A stretch of 64,000 nucleotides of DNA from assembly GCF_003362805.1 (NCBI RefSeq), contig NZ_QNQT01000002.1:434001-498000 (forward strand), in the 5' to 3' direction. Under the pieces are notes generated by a model. That model did no database searches and had not been told where the DNA came from. It worked only from the letters and a program-made list of their open reading frames with translations. The DNA is from Neobacillus piezotolerans (lineage in GTDB: Bacteria > Bacillota > Bacilli > Bacillales > Cytobacillaceae). Positions 17,960 to 27,736 of the stretch are shown piece after piece. A program made the translations under genes and the position numbers. The number at the start of each line of letters is the position of its first letter. The first letter of the stretch is position 1.

Positions 17960-19381
17960 ATGGATCTAAAAAAGTCTGCTTCCGAAATTATTGATGCGGT
18001 CGGGGGCAAGGAAAATATTGGCGCCGCGACTCACTGTGTGACACGCCTTCGTTTTGCGCTTAAGGACGAGGGGAAGGTTAATAAAGAAGAACTTGAAAAA
18101 ATCGATCTTGTGAAAGGTTCATTTTCGGCAAATGGGCAGTACCAAGTTGTAATCGGCCAGGGGACTGTCGACAAGGTTTACAATGAACTCGCCGCTCAGG
18201 CGGGAATTGAGCATGCGAGCAAGCAGGATATAAAAGACGCCGCGGCGCAGAAACTGAATCCGCTCCAGCGTGCGATCAAGACGCTGGCTGATATATTTAT
18301 CCCAATATTGCCAGCAATTGTGACTGCTGGTCTTTTGATGGGGATTAACAACGTCCTGACAGGGCCGGGGATTTTTTACCCTGACCAGTCATTAGTTGAT
18401 GTTCATCCGCAATTTGGTGATTTTGCTTCGATTATCAACTTGATTGCCAATACGGCGTTCGTATTCCTGCCGGGATTGATTGGCTGGGCCGCGGTAACCC
18501 GATTCGGCGGAAGTCCGCTTCTTGGTATCGTGCTAGGCCTGATGCTTGTCCACCCGGATCTTTTGAACGCGTGGGGATGGGGAGCTGCGAAGGCTGAAGG
18601 TGATATTCCTACCTGGAACCTGTTTGGGCTTGAAATCCAAAAGGTTGGCTACCAGGGACAGGTTTTGCCGGTGCTTGTGGCATCGTATGTTTTGGCGAGA
18701 ATTGAACGCTTCCTGCGCAGCAAGATTGCCGATGCGTTCCAGCTGCTGCTTGTGGCACCGATTGCGCTATTAATTACCGGTTTCCTTTCATTTATCATTA
18801 TCGGACCGATCACCTTTACAATCGGCCAGTGGATTACAAATCTATTTACGGGCATTTTTGATACAGTTCCGGCGATTGGCGGACTTATTTATGGCGCCCT
18901 GTACGCGCCGCTAGTTGTAACCGGTATGCACCATACGTTCCTGCCGGTCGACCTGCAGCTGATTTCTAGTACAGGCGGAACATTCCTGTGGCCTATCCTG
19001 GTTATGTCCAACGTAGCCCAGGGATCCGCAGCACTTGCGATGATGTTCCTGCTGAAGGATGAGAAGCTGAAAGGCTTGTCCATAACGTCCGCGGTCTCCG
19101 CATATTTGGGAATTACCGAGCCTGCTATGTTTGGGGTGAACCTCCGCTTCCGTTTCGCCTTCATCTCCGCGATGATCGGCTCCGCGCTGGCCGGAATGTT
19201 CATTACGATTAACAAGGTTATCGCGCCATCGATTGGCGTTGGCGGTCTGCCTGGATTTTTATCAATCGTTCCGCAAAAATGGGCGCCATTCTTTATCGGT
19301 ATGGCCATTTCCATCGCCGTACCGCTCGCCCTTACCTACCTGTGGGGCAAAACGAAAGCTCGTAAAGGGGAGCTTGCTTAA
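17960..19381 (+). CDS. treP: trehalose-specific PTS enzyme IIBC
   Basis: The 473-residue membrane protein imports trehalose and phosphorylates it to trehalose-6-phosphate. The IIB domain (about residues 1-90) carries the phosphocysteine in THCVTRLRF at Cys26. The IIC domain has about ten membrane helices and the glucose-family motif GITEPAMFGVNL. No IIA domain is present, so it must borrow IIA from another protein, as TreP does in B. subtilis. The first gene of treP-treC-treR, under two TreR operators. Confidence 0.96.
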   Translation: MDLKKSASEIIDAVGGKENIGAATHCVTRLRFALKDEGKVNKEELEKIDLVKGSFSANGQYQVVIGQGTVDKVYNELAAQAGIEHASKQDIKDAAAQKLNPLQRAIKTLADIFIPILPAIVTAGLLMGINNVLTGPGIFYPDQSLVDVHPQFGDFASIINLIANTAFVFLPGLIGWAAVTRFGGSPLLGIVLGLMLVHPDLLNAWGWGAAKAEGDIPTWNLFGLEIQKVGYQGQVLPVLVASYVLARIERFLRSKIADAFQLLLVAPIALLITGFLSFIIIGPITFTIGQWITNLFTGIFDTVPAIGGLIYGALYAPLVVTGMHHTFLPVDLQLISSTGGTFLWPILVMSNVAQGSAALAMMFLLKDEKLKGLSITSAVSAYLGITEPAMFGVNLRFRFAFISAMIGSALAGMFITINKVIAPSIGVGGLPGFLSIVPQKWAPFFIGMAISIAVPLALTYLWGKTKARKGELA

Positions 19382-19400
19382 TTACAGGTTAAGAGATTGG

Positions 19401-19445
19401 GCCAGGAACCCAGGATGGATCATAGTGTCCCGCCGAGTTCCTGGC
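19401..19445 (+). other. hairpin between treP and treC
   Basis: GCCAGGAA and TTCCTGGC form an 8-bp stem around a 29-nt loop, with only a weak T-tract after it. It may tune treP versus treC mRNA levels. Confidence 0.4.
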
Positions 19446-19506
19446 TTTAAAACTGGACATAAACCAAAAACGTACCAGGCACCATTATCAAAATGAGGTG
19501 ATCAGC

Positions 19507-21183
19507 ATGAAGGAACCGTGGTGGAGAAGGTCGGTTGTTTATCAGATTTATCCGAAGAGTTTTAAGGATACAACAGGGAACGGCGTTGGAGATTTGCGGG
19601 GTATTATTGAAAAGCTGGATTATTTAAAGGAGCTTGGCGTGGATGTCGTTTGGCTGACGCCGATTTATAAGTCTCCGCAGCGGGATAATGGGTACGATAT
19701 TAGCGATTATTTTTCAATCCATGAGGAATACGGAACGATGGAGGATTTCGAAAGTTTGCTTGATGAGGCGCACAAACGCGGCATTAGGCTTATTATGGAT
19801 CTCGTGGTCAACCACACATCCACAGAGCATCCGTGGTTCCAGGAATCACGCAAATCGAAGGACAACCCATACCGCGACTTTTATATCTGGAAGGACGGAG
19901 CCGATGGCGCCCCTCCGACAAACTGGGAATCAAAATTCGGCGGCGGCGCCTGGGAATATGACGAGCAAACCGGGCAGTATTACCTGCACTTGTTTGACGT
20001 CACACAGGCGGACCTGAATTGGGAGAATGAAAAAGTCCGCCGGGAAGTCTATGAAATGATGAAATTCTGGTTTGAAAAAGGGGTCGACGGTTTCAGGCTC
20101 GATGTAATAAATCTGATTTCAAAAGACCAAAGCTTTCCAAATGATGATGAAGGCGATGGACGCCGCTTCTATACAGACGGCCCGCGCGTCCATGAGTTCA
20201 TGAAAGAGATGAACCGCGAGGCATTTTCCAAATACGACAGCATGACCGTTGGTGAAATGTCTTCGACGACCATTGGAAATTGCATCAAGTACAGCAACCC
20301 GGAAAGAAAGGAGCTAAGCATGACTTTCAATTTCCACCATTTGAAGGTTGATTACGAGGGCGGCGACAAGTGGACGCTTGCCGATTTTGACTTCCTTGCA
20401 TTAAAACGAATCTTGTCCACTTGGCAGGAGGAAATGAACCGGGGAGGCGGCTGGAATGCACTTTTCTGGTGCAACCACGACCAGCCGAGAGTTGTCTCGC
20501 GATATGGCAATGACGGTAAATATCGGGTCGAGTCGGCTAAAATGCTTGCAACAACCATCCATATGATGCAGGGCACGCCGTACATCTATCAGGGTGAAGA
20601 AATTGGGATGACAAATCCGGGCTTTGAGTCGATCGAGAACTACCGTGACGTGGAATCACTCAATATTTTCAGGCTGAAAAAAGCTTCCGGCATGGACGAA
20701 AAGGAAATACTCGAGATTCTGAAAAGCAAGTCGCGTGACAACTCAAGGACTCCTGTCCAATGGGACGCATCCGCTAACGCAGGTTTCACGACAGGAACCC
20801 CGTGGATCGGCGTTGCCGGAAATTACCCGGACATTAATGTTGAAAAGGCAGTTGCCGACAGGGATTCGGTTTTCTATTATTACAAAAAGCTAATCGGCTT
20901 GCGGAAAGAATACGATATTATAACGTTCGGGGACTACAAGCTCCTCCTTGCCGATGACCCGAGGATATTCGCGTACACCCGCTCCTGGAACGGAGAAACC
21001 CTGCTCGTTGTAAACAATTTTTATGGTGAAGACGCGCAGTTTGAGCTACCGGATGACGTCCGTATTGATGGTGACGGCGGAAAAGCCAGCGTGCTCATAT
21101 CGAATTACAAAGACCAACCCGGAGACTATCTTAGTTTCACCCTCCGTCCGTATGAATCGGTTGTATTCCATTTGAAAAAGTGA
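19507..21183 (+). CDS. treC: trehalose-6-phosphate hydrolase (alpha,alpha-phosphotrehalase)
   Basis: The 558-residue cytoplasmic GH13 enzyme splits trehalose-6-phosphate into glucose and glucose-6-phosphate. It starts MKEPWWRRSVVYQIYPKSF. The GH13 regions are visible: DLVVNHTS, the nucleophile Asp in GFRLDVIN, the acid Glu in TVGEMSS, and NHDQPR. The ATG at 19507 follows GAGGTGATCAGC. Called treA in B. subtilis. Confidence 0.96.
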   Translation: MKEPWWRRSVVYQIYPKSFKDTTGNGVGDLRGIIEKLDYLKELGVDVVWLTPIYKSPQRDNGYDISDYFSIHEEYGTMEDFESLLDEAHKRGIRLIMDLVVNHTSTEHPWFQESRKSKDNPYRDFYIWKDGADGAPPTNWESKFGGGAWEYDEQTGQYYLHLFDVTQADLNWENEKVRREVYEMMKFWFEKGVDGFRLDVINLISKDQSFPNDDEGDGRRFYTDGPRVHEFMKEMNREAFSKYDSMTVGEMSSTTIGNCIKYSNPERKELSMTFNFHHLKVDYEGGDKWTLADFDFLALKRILSTWQEEMNRGGGWNALFWCNHDQPRVVSRYGNDGKYRVESAKMLATTIHMMQGTPYIYQGEEIGMTNPGFESIENYRDVESLNIFRLKKASGMDEKEILEILKSKSRDNSRTPVQWDASANAGFTTGTPWIGVAGNYPDINVEKAVADRDSVFYYYKKLIGLRKEYDIITFGDYKLLLADDPRIFAYTRSWNGETLLVVNNFYGEDAQFELPDDVRIDGDGGKASVLISNYKDQPGDYLSFTLRPYESVVFHLKK

Positions 21184-21196
21184 AGCTGAGAAATGC

Positions 21197-21401
21197 GAAC
21201 AGTGCCTGTCACTCCCCGAATAATCTTGTTTCACAAACAGTGTTTCACGGAGAAACGGGATCGGGAATACGAACAGTGCCTGTCACTCCCCGAATAATCT
21301 TGTTTCACAAGCAGTGTTTCACGGAGAAATGGGTTTTCAGAAATACGAACAGTGCCTGTCACTCCCCGAAAAATCTTGTTTCACAAAGTAGTGTTCCACA
21401 G
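21197..21401. repeat. three tandem copies of the 54-bp dispersed repeat
   Basis: Copies lie at 21197-21250, 21271-21324 and 21347-21401, spaced about 75 bp. Each starts GAACAGTGCCTGTCACTCCC and carries TTGTTTCACA then GTGTT(T/C)CAC. The fourth copy in the window is at 17051. It fills the treC-treR gap; frames across it are not genes. Confidence 0.85.
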
Positions 21402-21505
21402 AAAAAACGGATTGGTCTGTTTCTTCATTACAGGAAGCAGCAATGGTACAATGAACGGGAGGCAGTTTCAAGCTGCCTCCTAATTTTATAAACCGGGTGA
21501 GAGCC

Positions 21506-22222
21506 ATGGTAACGAATAAATACGATAGCATTTACCAGGATATTGCCGCGCAAATCGAGAGCGGGAAGCTGAAAAAGCATACAAAGCTGCCATCGGAGAA
21601 CGAATTGTCGGAGGCATATGGGACGAGCAGGGAAACAATTCGTAAGGCGCTGAATCTCCTTTCGCAGCATGGCTATATCCAAAAAATAAAGGCAAAAGGG
21701 TCGATTGTGCTCGACATTGGCCGCTTCGACTTTCCGGTTTCCGGACTGACAAGCTTCAAAGAGGTCGCGGAGAAGGTTGGGCAGCAATTCCATACGACAG
21801 TCCATGAACTATATGTAATGAAGCCGGATAGTTTTTTACAAAACGAATTGAAAATCTCCGCCAAGGAGGAAGTCTGGAAGGTTGCGCGGACTCGTGAAAA
21901 GGACGGGGAGCGGATTATACTCGACAAGTCGTTTTTCGTGAAAAAATACGTACCGGGGCTTACCAAGGAAATTTGCGAGGACAGCATCTATGCGTATCTC
22001 GAAGGCGATTTGAATTTAAACATTTCGTTTGCCCGGAAGGAAATCACCGTCGAGGAATGCACGGATGAAGACCGCACCTACCTTGATCTGAATGGATACA
22101 ACCATATCGTTGTCGTACGGAACAATGTTTTCCTCGACAATGCGTCCCTGATTGAGTATACCGAGTCAAGACATCGCCTCGACAAGTTCCGATTCGTCGA
22201 TTTTGCGAGGAGGAGCAGGTAA
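21506..22222 (+). CDS. treR: GntR-family trehalose operon repressor
   Basis: A 238-residue regulator. An N-terminal winged helix-turn-helix (about residues 1-70, LPSENELSEAYGTSRETIRKAL) is followed by a UTRA ligand domain, the HutC/TreR subgroup. It should bind the palindromes at 17742-17787 and release them when trehalose-6-phosphate binds. The ATG at 21506 follows GGGTGAGAG; an in-frame GTG lies at 21497. Confidence 0.95.
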   Translation: MVTNKYDSIYQDIAAQIESGKLKKHTKLPSENELSEAYGTSRETIRKALNLLSQHGYIQKIKAKGSIVLDIGRFDFPVSGLTSFKEVAEKVGQQFHTTVHELYVMKPDSFLQNELKISAKEEVWKVARTREKDGERIILDKSFFVKKYVPGLTKEICEDSIYAYLEGDLNLNISFARKEITVEECTDEDRTYLDLNGYNHIVVVRNNVFLDNASLIEYTESRHRLDKFRFVDFARRSR

Positions 22223-22286
22223 ACCGTTCACAGCGACAACCGGCACTGAATGTGAACCGATAAGATTTCCATTCGCAACAAATGAA

Positions 22287-22327
22287 AAAGGCTGGCAAGT
22301 AGTCACTCACTTGGCAGCCTTTTTTTG
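22287..22327. terminator. bidirectional terminator between treR and the anti-sigma gene
   Basis: AAAGGCTG(C)CAAG and matching CAGCCTTT arms with seven T on the plus strand and an A-rich tract on the other side serve both converging genes. Confidence 0.8.
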
Positions 22328-22348
22328 TAAGGAATATTCCAGCCGAGG

Positions 22349-23350
22349 TTATTCCCCGGTCCAATTCCAATAAGCAAATTCGCCAACCTCCGCCGACTGA
22401 ATCGTTTTCAGTTCACGAAGCTTCAGAAGTTCCTTAACTGGGCCGGTCACAACAGCGCCGTATACTCTAAATCCATTTTTCTTCAAATAATCTTGCCTTT
22501 CCTGAAGGAATCTCAGTCCAAGGACATTTTCTAGGTAAGTTTTGTTTTCAGACTTCAGCAAATGCTCCATATTGGCGAGCATGATTTTTTCATTCTCTTT
22601 TATCCCATCAGGATGCAGCCCTAATTCCCTATAGGATGTGTAATCATCCGTTTCCCGGGCGCGGGTCATTCCGAGGCCGTCAACCGTAAAATAGGTCCCA
22701 CCCGCAACACTATAACTGACGTCTTTTATTTCCTTCACCTCTCCGGCATATAAAGGCATCCAGAGCACATCAACATCATAGTTGGACAAAACCGTCAGCA
22801 AATCCTCTGGTTTGTAATAGCGGTCAGTCGAGAATGCAAAATCCGCAACTGTCCCTTCATGCACCTTTTCTAGCGTGGACCATACCGCGGGGTCCACCTT
22901 TAAAGTCAGCTTTTTCCCTGTACGAGGATCCTCGGGCAGGAAAAAAGAAAAACCGGATTGAGCGGATGTTTCGGAATAGGCAATGCTTTTTGATGAAAAG
23001 GGAGCGATCAGCCTTTTGGTAACATCTACCGAGCCAATCTGCACCTCCTTTTTCCCAATCGTGCGAACGAGGGGCAGCGAAAGCTTTTGGCTTAAAAAAG
23101 GTGTGATTTCGGCATGGGAAAAGGGCTCGTTTTTTACAAGGTACCCGTTCTGGGTCCAATTGATGGCCTGCGCTATCGAAAAATAATTCTTGTCGGCCTT
23201 TTCCGACTGGTCATATGAAATAAACAGAATGATGGTATAAGCCCAATATAAAAGTCCAATCGCAGCCAAGACCCGTACGATTCTAAGCGTTAGCGTAAAC
23301 CGGTATTTCCATAATATTTTCTTTTCCTTATCCTTCGTCCATTCAGTCAT
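22349..23350 (-). CDS. anti-sigma factor (sigma-regulator N- and C-terminal domains)
   Basis: A 333-residue protein with a short cytoplasmic N-terminus (about 25 residues), one transmembrane helix (about 28-50) and a large extracytoplasmic domain. The C-terminal part (DVLWMPLYAGEVKEIKDVSYSV region) resembles the anti-sigma factor C-terminal domain of Bacillus membrane regulators. It overlaps the end of the ECF sigma gene by 8 bp. It is expected to hold that sigma factor at the membrane until an envelope signal is sensed. The signal is unknown. Confidence 0.8.
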   Translation of the reverse strand: MTEWTKDKEKKILWKYRFTLTLRIVRVLAAIGLLYWAYTIILFISYDQSEKADKNYFSIAQAINWTQNGYLVKNEPFSHAEITPFLSQKLSLPLVRTIGKKEVQIGSVDVTKRLIAPFSSKSIAYSETSAQSGFSFFLPEDPRTGKKLTLKVDPAVWSTLEKVHEGTVADFAFSTDRYYKPEDLLTVLSNYDVDVLWMPLYAGEVKEIKDVSYSVAGGTYFTVDGLGMTRARETDDYTSYRELGLHPDGIKENEKIMLANMEHLLKSENKTYLENVLGLRFLQERQDYLKKNGFRVYGAVVTGPVKELLKLRELKTIQSAEVGEFAYWNWTGE

Positions 23351-23861
23351 TCAAAAATTCCTCCTTCGCGCCGAGCTGCTTCAGTTTTTGCCTCGCCCGA
23401 TGCAATTGCACCTTAACCTGTGCGCTTGTTAAACCAAGGGCTTCCTCCAGCTCGCTGTATGAAAAGCCCTCATACTCCCGCAAATAAATGATCGTCCGGT
23501 AATTTTCAGGCAACAAACCGAGCAGGCCTTCCAATTCCCTGGCTGTTTCACCGGCGATTGCCTCTTGCTCCGGCGTCCCAAAAGGGCTGGTCATTTCTTC
23601 CCTATCAAAGAACGGCACCCACTTCCAGCGCTGCCGGCGCCGCCATTCATCAATATAAATATTTCGGGCTATCCGGAACAGCCATGGTTTGACATCCTCA
23701 TGCCTGTAAAATGACAACGAAACCGTTGCCCGTAAAAATGTTTCCTGGACCATGTCCTCTGCAATGGACGGGGAGCCGGAGAGCCGAAGCAGGTAGCCGT
23801 ACAACCCTTTTGCATATTTTCGGTATAAATCATCGAGTTTTTCAATCCGCGAACTATCCAA
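23343..23861 (-). CDS. ECF-family RNA polymerase sigma factor
   Basis: A 172-residue sigma factor. Region 2 is SIAEDMVQETFLRA...PWLFRIARNIYIDEWRRR and region 4 is LPENYRTIIYLREYEGFSYSELEEALGLTSAQVKVQLHRARQ (short parts quoted). TTG 23861 is preferred because GGGAGGAGGGAAGCG stands before it; a longer frame starts at TTG 23888. It is paired with the anti-sigma factor downstream. The regulon cannot be read from this window. Confidence 0.88.
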   Translation of the reverse strand: MDSSRIEKLDDLYRKYAKGLYGYLLRLSGSPSIAEDMVQETFLRATVSLSFYRHEDVKPWLFRIARNIYIDEWRRRQRWKWVPFFDREEMTSPFGTPEQEAIAGETARELEGLLGLLPENYRTIIYLREYEGFSYSELEEALGLTSAQVKVQLHRARQKLKQLGAKEEFLND

Positions 23862-24055
23862 CGCTTCCCTCCTCCCGCTCCCATACAACGAATGGATCCA
23901 TTTTTTGTTACACCTAGCTTGAATTTTAGCACGAACGGAAATCTAGCAATATGTTTTACCGGCCTTTTTTGATAGAATGGAAGTAAGCCGATTGGCTGGA
24001 TAGTGATTATCCTAAAAATAATATTTGTACAAAATTTTACGATATTAACAGGGCG

Positions 24056-25258
24056 GTGCGGGATTTGATTGAGCAATGGGGTATTGAGGTGCTGAAGGGG
24101 ATAGGGAGGATGCTGCTGCATCCGGTTTTCTACTATGCGTTTTTCCTTGCGGCTATGCTTGGGGTCAGCCGTGTTAAGCGCGAGCGCAAAAATTTCACTG
24201 TCAGGGCGCAGGATGCGTATTTCGAGCTTCGGCAGCTCGTGCCGGCCGGGCTTATCGCCGGGCTTCTGTTGTCACTTATAACGCTGGCGTCTGGCCTTGC
24301 TGTGCCGGTTGCGGCCATCATGCTTGCAGCTCTTTTTACGCTCCTTTTCAGCCTGACCGGAAATATGCGGCTTATCGGGCCGGCCTATACGGTCGGTGCG
24401 GCGTTTTTCGCGCTCATTTACCTTGGAGGAAAGACATTCAACGTCCCATTCATCCGTGAAGCATTCGAATCGGCATCCGGCCGGATTTACCCATCTCTCG
24501 CAGTGCTTATCGCCATCCTGCTCATTGCCGAAGGAATCCTCCTTTTAAAAAGGGGAAGCATTGCAACTTCGCCGAAACTCATCACGAGCAAACGTGGCCA
24601 GCGGGTCGGCGTCCATGAAGCGAGAAGGCTATGGCTTGTACCTGTGTTCCTCCTGATTCCGGGCAGCGCCCTCACATTGCCATTCGACTGGTGGCCAGTG
24701 TTCAGCATTGGCGAAAATACTTACTCCCTGTTTCTCGTCCCATTCGCAATCGGCATGCACCAGCAAATCCAGGGCATGCTTCCGGCTGAAGCCATTAGGG
24801 CCTATGGGAAAAAGGTGACAACGCTCGGGGTTCTTGTCCTGCTCGTTTCGGCGGCAGGCTACTGGTACCCGGTTGCAGCCATCGGCGCGGCGGCCCTTGC
24901 CATCCTCGGACGCGAAGCGATAGCATTTTACCAAAAGGTAAAAGAAGATAACCGCCCGTTCTATTTTGCGCGGAAAAATGAAGGGTTGATGATCCTCGGC
25001 GTCCTTCCGGGTTCGCCCGCTGATAAAATGGAGCTGAAAGTCGGAGAGCTGATCAGCAAGGCGAATGGCATGCCGGTTAGCAACGAAAATGATTTATACG
25101 AAGCGCTTCTGCAAAACCGGGCCCATTGCAAGCTGGAGGTTTTCGATACAAACGGGCAAATCCGCTTCGTCCAGCGCGCCCTCTATGAAAACGATCATCA
25201 TGAATTGGGCATCCTTTTCGTCCACGATGACAGGAAGTGGGACGAAAAAGCGGTTTAA
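24056..25258 (+). CDS. minJ: division topological specificity protein MinJ (PDZ)
   Basis: A 400-residue membrane protein with about eight helices, starting QWGIEVLKGIGRMLLHPVFYYAFF, followed by a C-terminal PDZ domain (about 300-385, GVLPGSPADKMELKVGELI). MinJ links DivIVA to MinD in Bacilli and keeps septation at mid-cell. In B. subtilis it lies directly after ctpB. GTG 24056 is taken as start; a TTG at 24065 is possible. Confidence 0.92.
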   Translation: MRDLIEQWGIEVLKGIGRMLLHPVFYYAFFLAAMLGVSRVKRERKNFTVRAQDAYFELRQLVPAGLIAGLLLSLITLASGLAVPVAAIMLAALFTLLFSLTGNMRLIGPAYTVGAAFFALIYLGGKTFNVPFIREAFESASGRIYPSLAVLIAILLIAEGILLLKRGSIATSPKLITSKRGQRVGVHEARRLWLVPVFLLIPGSALTLPFDWWPVFSIGENTYSLFLVPFAIGMHQQIQGMLPAEAIRAYGKKVTTLGVLVLLVSAAGYWYPVAAIGAAALAILGREAIAFYQKVKEDNRPFYFARKNEGLMILGVLPGSPADKMELKVGELISKANGMPVSNENDLYEALLQNRAHCKLEVFDTNGQIRFVQRALYENDHHELGILFVHDDRKWDEKAV

Positions 25259-25282
25259 TAAAGGGATATTATAAATACTGTT

Positions 25283-25319
25283 AGTCCTTTGAGAAATTAA
25301 ATCTCAAAGGACTTTTTTA
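25283..25319 (+). terminator. terminator after minJ
   Basis: AGTCCTTTGAGA and TCTCAAAGGACT form a perfect 12-bp stem followed by T-rich sequence. Confidence 0.9.
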
Positions 25320-25528
25320 CGTGGATTTCCAAACCTAAGTGGCTTTCATAGAAGGATTAAGTGACCTTTAATTGAATTCTATTACTATTATGCAGCAGAA
25401 TGCTTCGATAGGTGAGAATAGCCAATATAGCAATCGGTAAGAAATTATAACAGAGTGATAGTGGTAAAATAATTTGGAATGAAAGTCGTAAGTTTTTGTA
25501 GTCGTATCAAAATTAAGGAGGAATTTCT

Positions 25529-26443
25529 TTGTCAAAAACAAATCAAAAAATTGTTCCGCATTTATGGTATGACAAGGAGGCAAAAGAAGCTGCCGAGTTT
25601 TACGCTTCCATATTCCCGGACTCAAAAGTTACGAATGTCAGAACACTCCGCGACACACCATCAGGCGACGCTGATCTAGTTTCTTTTGAGCTTTGGGGAC
25701 AGAAGTTTATGGCAATCAGTGCAGGGCCATACTTCAAAATCAATCCGTCGGTGTCTTTTTTCGTCAATTTTGATCCATCGCGAGATAACGACGCGAAAGA
25801 GAAATTAACAGAGGTTTGGAACAAATTGTCCGAAGGCGGTACAGCGTTAATGCCGCTTGATAAGTATCCGTTCAGTGAGTGGTATGGCTGGATTCAGGAT
25901 AAGTTTGGTTTGTCCTGGCAGTTGATCCTGACCAATCCGGAAGGGGAAGAGCGGCCCGCAATAATCCCGTCATTTTTGTTTGTCGGCGATAAATGCGGCA
26001 TGGCGGAAGAAGCAATGAATTTTTATCTGACTGTATTTAAGAACGCAAAGCAGGGCCTTATCGCCCGTTACCCCGCAGGCATGGAACCCGATAAAGAAGG
26101 ATCAATCATGTTCTCCGAATTCATGATTGAAAACCAGTGGTTTACCGCAATGGATAGCGCGCATGAGCACAAATTCGGTTTTAACGAGGCAGTCTCATTT
26201 ATTGTCTACTGTGACACACAAGAAGAGATTGATTATTACTGGGAAAAGCTCTCGGCAGTTCCTGAAGCGGAGGAATGCGGCTGGCTGAAGGATAAGTTTG
26301 GCATATCCTGGCAGGTTATGCCGAGCAATATGAATGAGATGATGAGCAAGGGAACACCTGAGCAGCTTGCCCGCGTAACGAAGGCATTTCTAAAAATGAA
26401 GAAATTTGATCTAAAGAAAATAGATGAAGCATACAAGGGATAA
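25529..26443 (+). CDS. double VOC (PhnB-like) protein
   Basis: A 304-residue cytoplasmic protein made of two tandem PhnB/3-demethylubiquinone-methyltransferase-like glyoxalase-fold domains. Each contains the family phrases HLWYDKEAKEAAEFYASIF or FLFVGDKCGMAEEAMNFY and (W)(I/L)(Q/K)DKFG(L/I)SWQ. Despite the old family name these are not methyltransferases and the substrate is unknown. It starts at TTG after AAGGAGG. Confidence 0.88.
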   Translation: MSKTNQKIVPHLWYDKEAKEAAEFYASIFPDSKVTNVRTLRDTPSGDADLVSFELWGQKFMAISAGPYFKINPSVSFFVNFDPSRDNDAKEKLTEVWNKLSEGGTALMPLDKYPFSEWYGWIQDKFGLSWQLILTNPEGEERPAIIPSFLFVGDKCGMAEEAMNFYLTVFKNAKQGLIARYPAGMEPDKEGSIMFSEFMIENQWFTAMDSAHEHKFGFNEAVSFIVYCDTQEEIDYYWEKLSAVPEAEECGWLKDKFGISWQVMPSNMNEMMSKGTPEQLARVTKAFLKMKKFDLKKIDEAYKG

Positions 26444-26517
26444 TTAGAATACACTCTACGGTAGATTTGAGATTACAGAAGGGCTCAAAGAAAAAAATTA
26501 TTATGAATAGGAATAAC

Positions 26518-26543
26518 GCTCTCCTAATTGGAGGGCTTTTTTT
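26518..26543 (+). terminator. terminator after the VOC gene
   Basis: GCTCTCC-TAATT-GGAGGGC then seven T. Confidence 0.8.
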
Positions 26544-26687
26544 ATTGAAAAATATATTTATTGGTACATTTATTTAGTTCGAAAGTTTAGAACTCTAAGC
26601 CAATGTTTGGGATTTTGTTGGAAAAGAACTCGATTAATTTTGTTAATATTTATCTAATAACCCTGCTTTATAATAAGGAGGATTTTA

Positions 26688-26816
26688 ATGCCAGAAAAAT
26701 GGTTGTTTGATAATAATGAAGGTGTTGGTGGGTTTGAGAAAGGTGCGTATGATCAAGAGGCCAGACATCCTGTGGATATAAATTGGACAAGGCAATCCAG
26801 GTTAGTTATAGTGTAG
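26688..26816 (+). CDS. small protein of 42 residues, possibly a gene remnant
   Basis: ATG 26688 is preceded by TAAGGAGGATTTTA, a near-perfect ribosome site. The product starts MPEKWLFDNNEGVGGFEKG and ends TRQSRLVIV. No family was recognised. The strong ribosome site supports translation, but the sequence looks like the N-terminal part of a larger protein whose remainder is lost. Confidence 0.5.
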   Translation: MPEKWLFDNNEGVGGFEKGAYDQEARHPVDINWTRQSRLVIV

Positions 26817-26879
26817 CCTTCCTTAAAAAAAGAAAGAATAAGTGATAGATTGAAAGTGAAAGCGGGGTTACTCCAATAC

Positions 26880-27677
26880 ATGATCCGGAAGTTATTATTT
26901 TTACTAGTACTCGTAATTGTGACATTGCAATTAACAGCTTGTGGAGCTGAAAAGGGGCATTCCGCCATTGTAAAAGGAAACGGTGATTCGGCAAATCAGC
27001 CATACAGTGTTTTAAGTGAAAGCTATGTTATTGAAGATATAAAAAGCGATATAAAAATTAACTATCCGCAAATCAATGGGTTATCCAATGTCTCGACGCA
27101 GAATTCAGTTAATAGCATATTGAAAGAAGAAGCCATAAGAATAACTGAAGTATATAAATCGGATGATGACAAAGTTCACCCGGATGTTGAACTGAAGGTT
27201 GATTCTGTTATAAAGCGGAAAAGTGAACGATACATTAGCGTTCAATACTTCGGGGCTGTATATGTACAAAATACTCCCCATCCGACCAATCTATTTTATA
27301 CAACTAATATTGATCTGAAGAATGGAATAAAAGTGAGATTGGCTGATTTAGTTAAGATTGATACAGAGCTAATAGAGAAATTTAGGAATGGAAGGTATAT
27401 ACCTTTTGATGAGGGATTGAACTTGGAAAAAGAAAGGGTCCTCACGGATTTAATAGAACGTTTTACAGACGAGGAGTTAATCAATATGTTCGTTGCTGCC
27501 GACAAAATGGATGAGAGCAATTCTTCATTCACTTTCAGTTATTTTACGGAAAATGCCTTGGGAATAAGCATTGGTATACCGCACGCGGTCGGTGACCACC
27601 TGGAAATCGAAATTAAATTTGATGATATAAAAAACCTTATAAAAGCTGAACGAGAGATTTGGAAGGATGGTATTTAA
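26880..27677 (+). CDS. lipoprotein with DUF4163/DUF3298-type (PdaC/RsiV-like) domain
   Basis: About 265 residues. MIRKLLFLLVLVIVTLQLTAC gives a signal peptide with lipobox LTAC, so it should be anchored outside the membrane. The rest (KINYPQINGLSNVSTQNSVNSIL; then NIDLKNGIKVRLADLV) has the pattern of the DUF4163-DUF3298 pair found in PdaC and the sigma-V anti-sigma factor RsiV. No catalytic domain follows. A TTG at 26850 is an alternative start. Confidence 0.72.
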   Translation: MIRKLLFLLVLVIVTLQLTACGAEKGHSAIVKGNGDSANQPYSVLSESYVIEDIKSDIKINYPQINGLSNVSTQNSVNSILKEEAIRITEVYKSDDDKVHPDVELKVDSVIKRKSERYISVQYFGAVYVQNTPHPTNLFYTTNIDLKNGIKVRLADLVKIDTELIEKFRNGRYIPFDEGLNLEKERVLTDLIERFTDEELINMFVAADKMDESNSSFTFSYFTENALGISIGIPHAVGDHLEIEIKFDDIKNLIKAEREIWKDGI

Positions 27678-27690
27678 AAAAGCCACAAAA

Positions 27691-27726
27691 AAGATGCTTC
27701 GGCCATCATACCCGGAGCATCTTTTT
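27691..27726. terminator. bidirectional terminator
   Basis: AAGATGCTTCGG and CCGGAGCATCTT pair (with a G-T), with T-rich sequence on the right and A-rich on the left. It serves the lipoprotein gene and the converging membrane protein gene. Confidence 0.75.
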
Positions 27727-27736
27727 ATACGAAACA

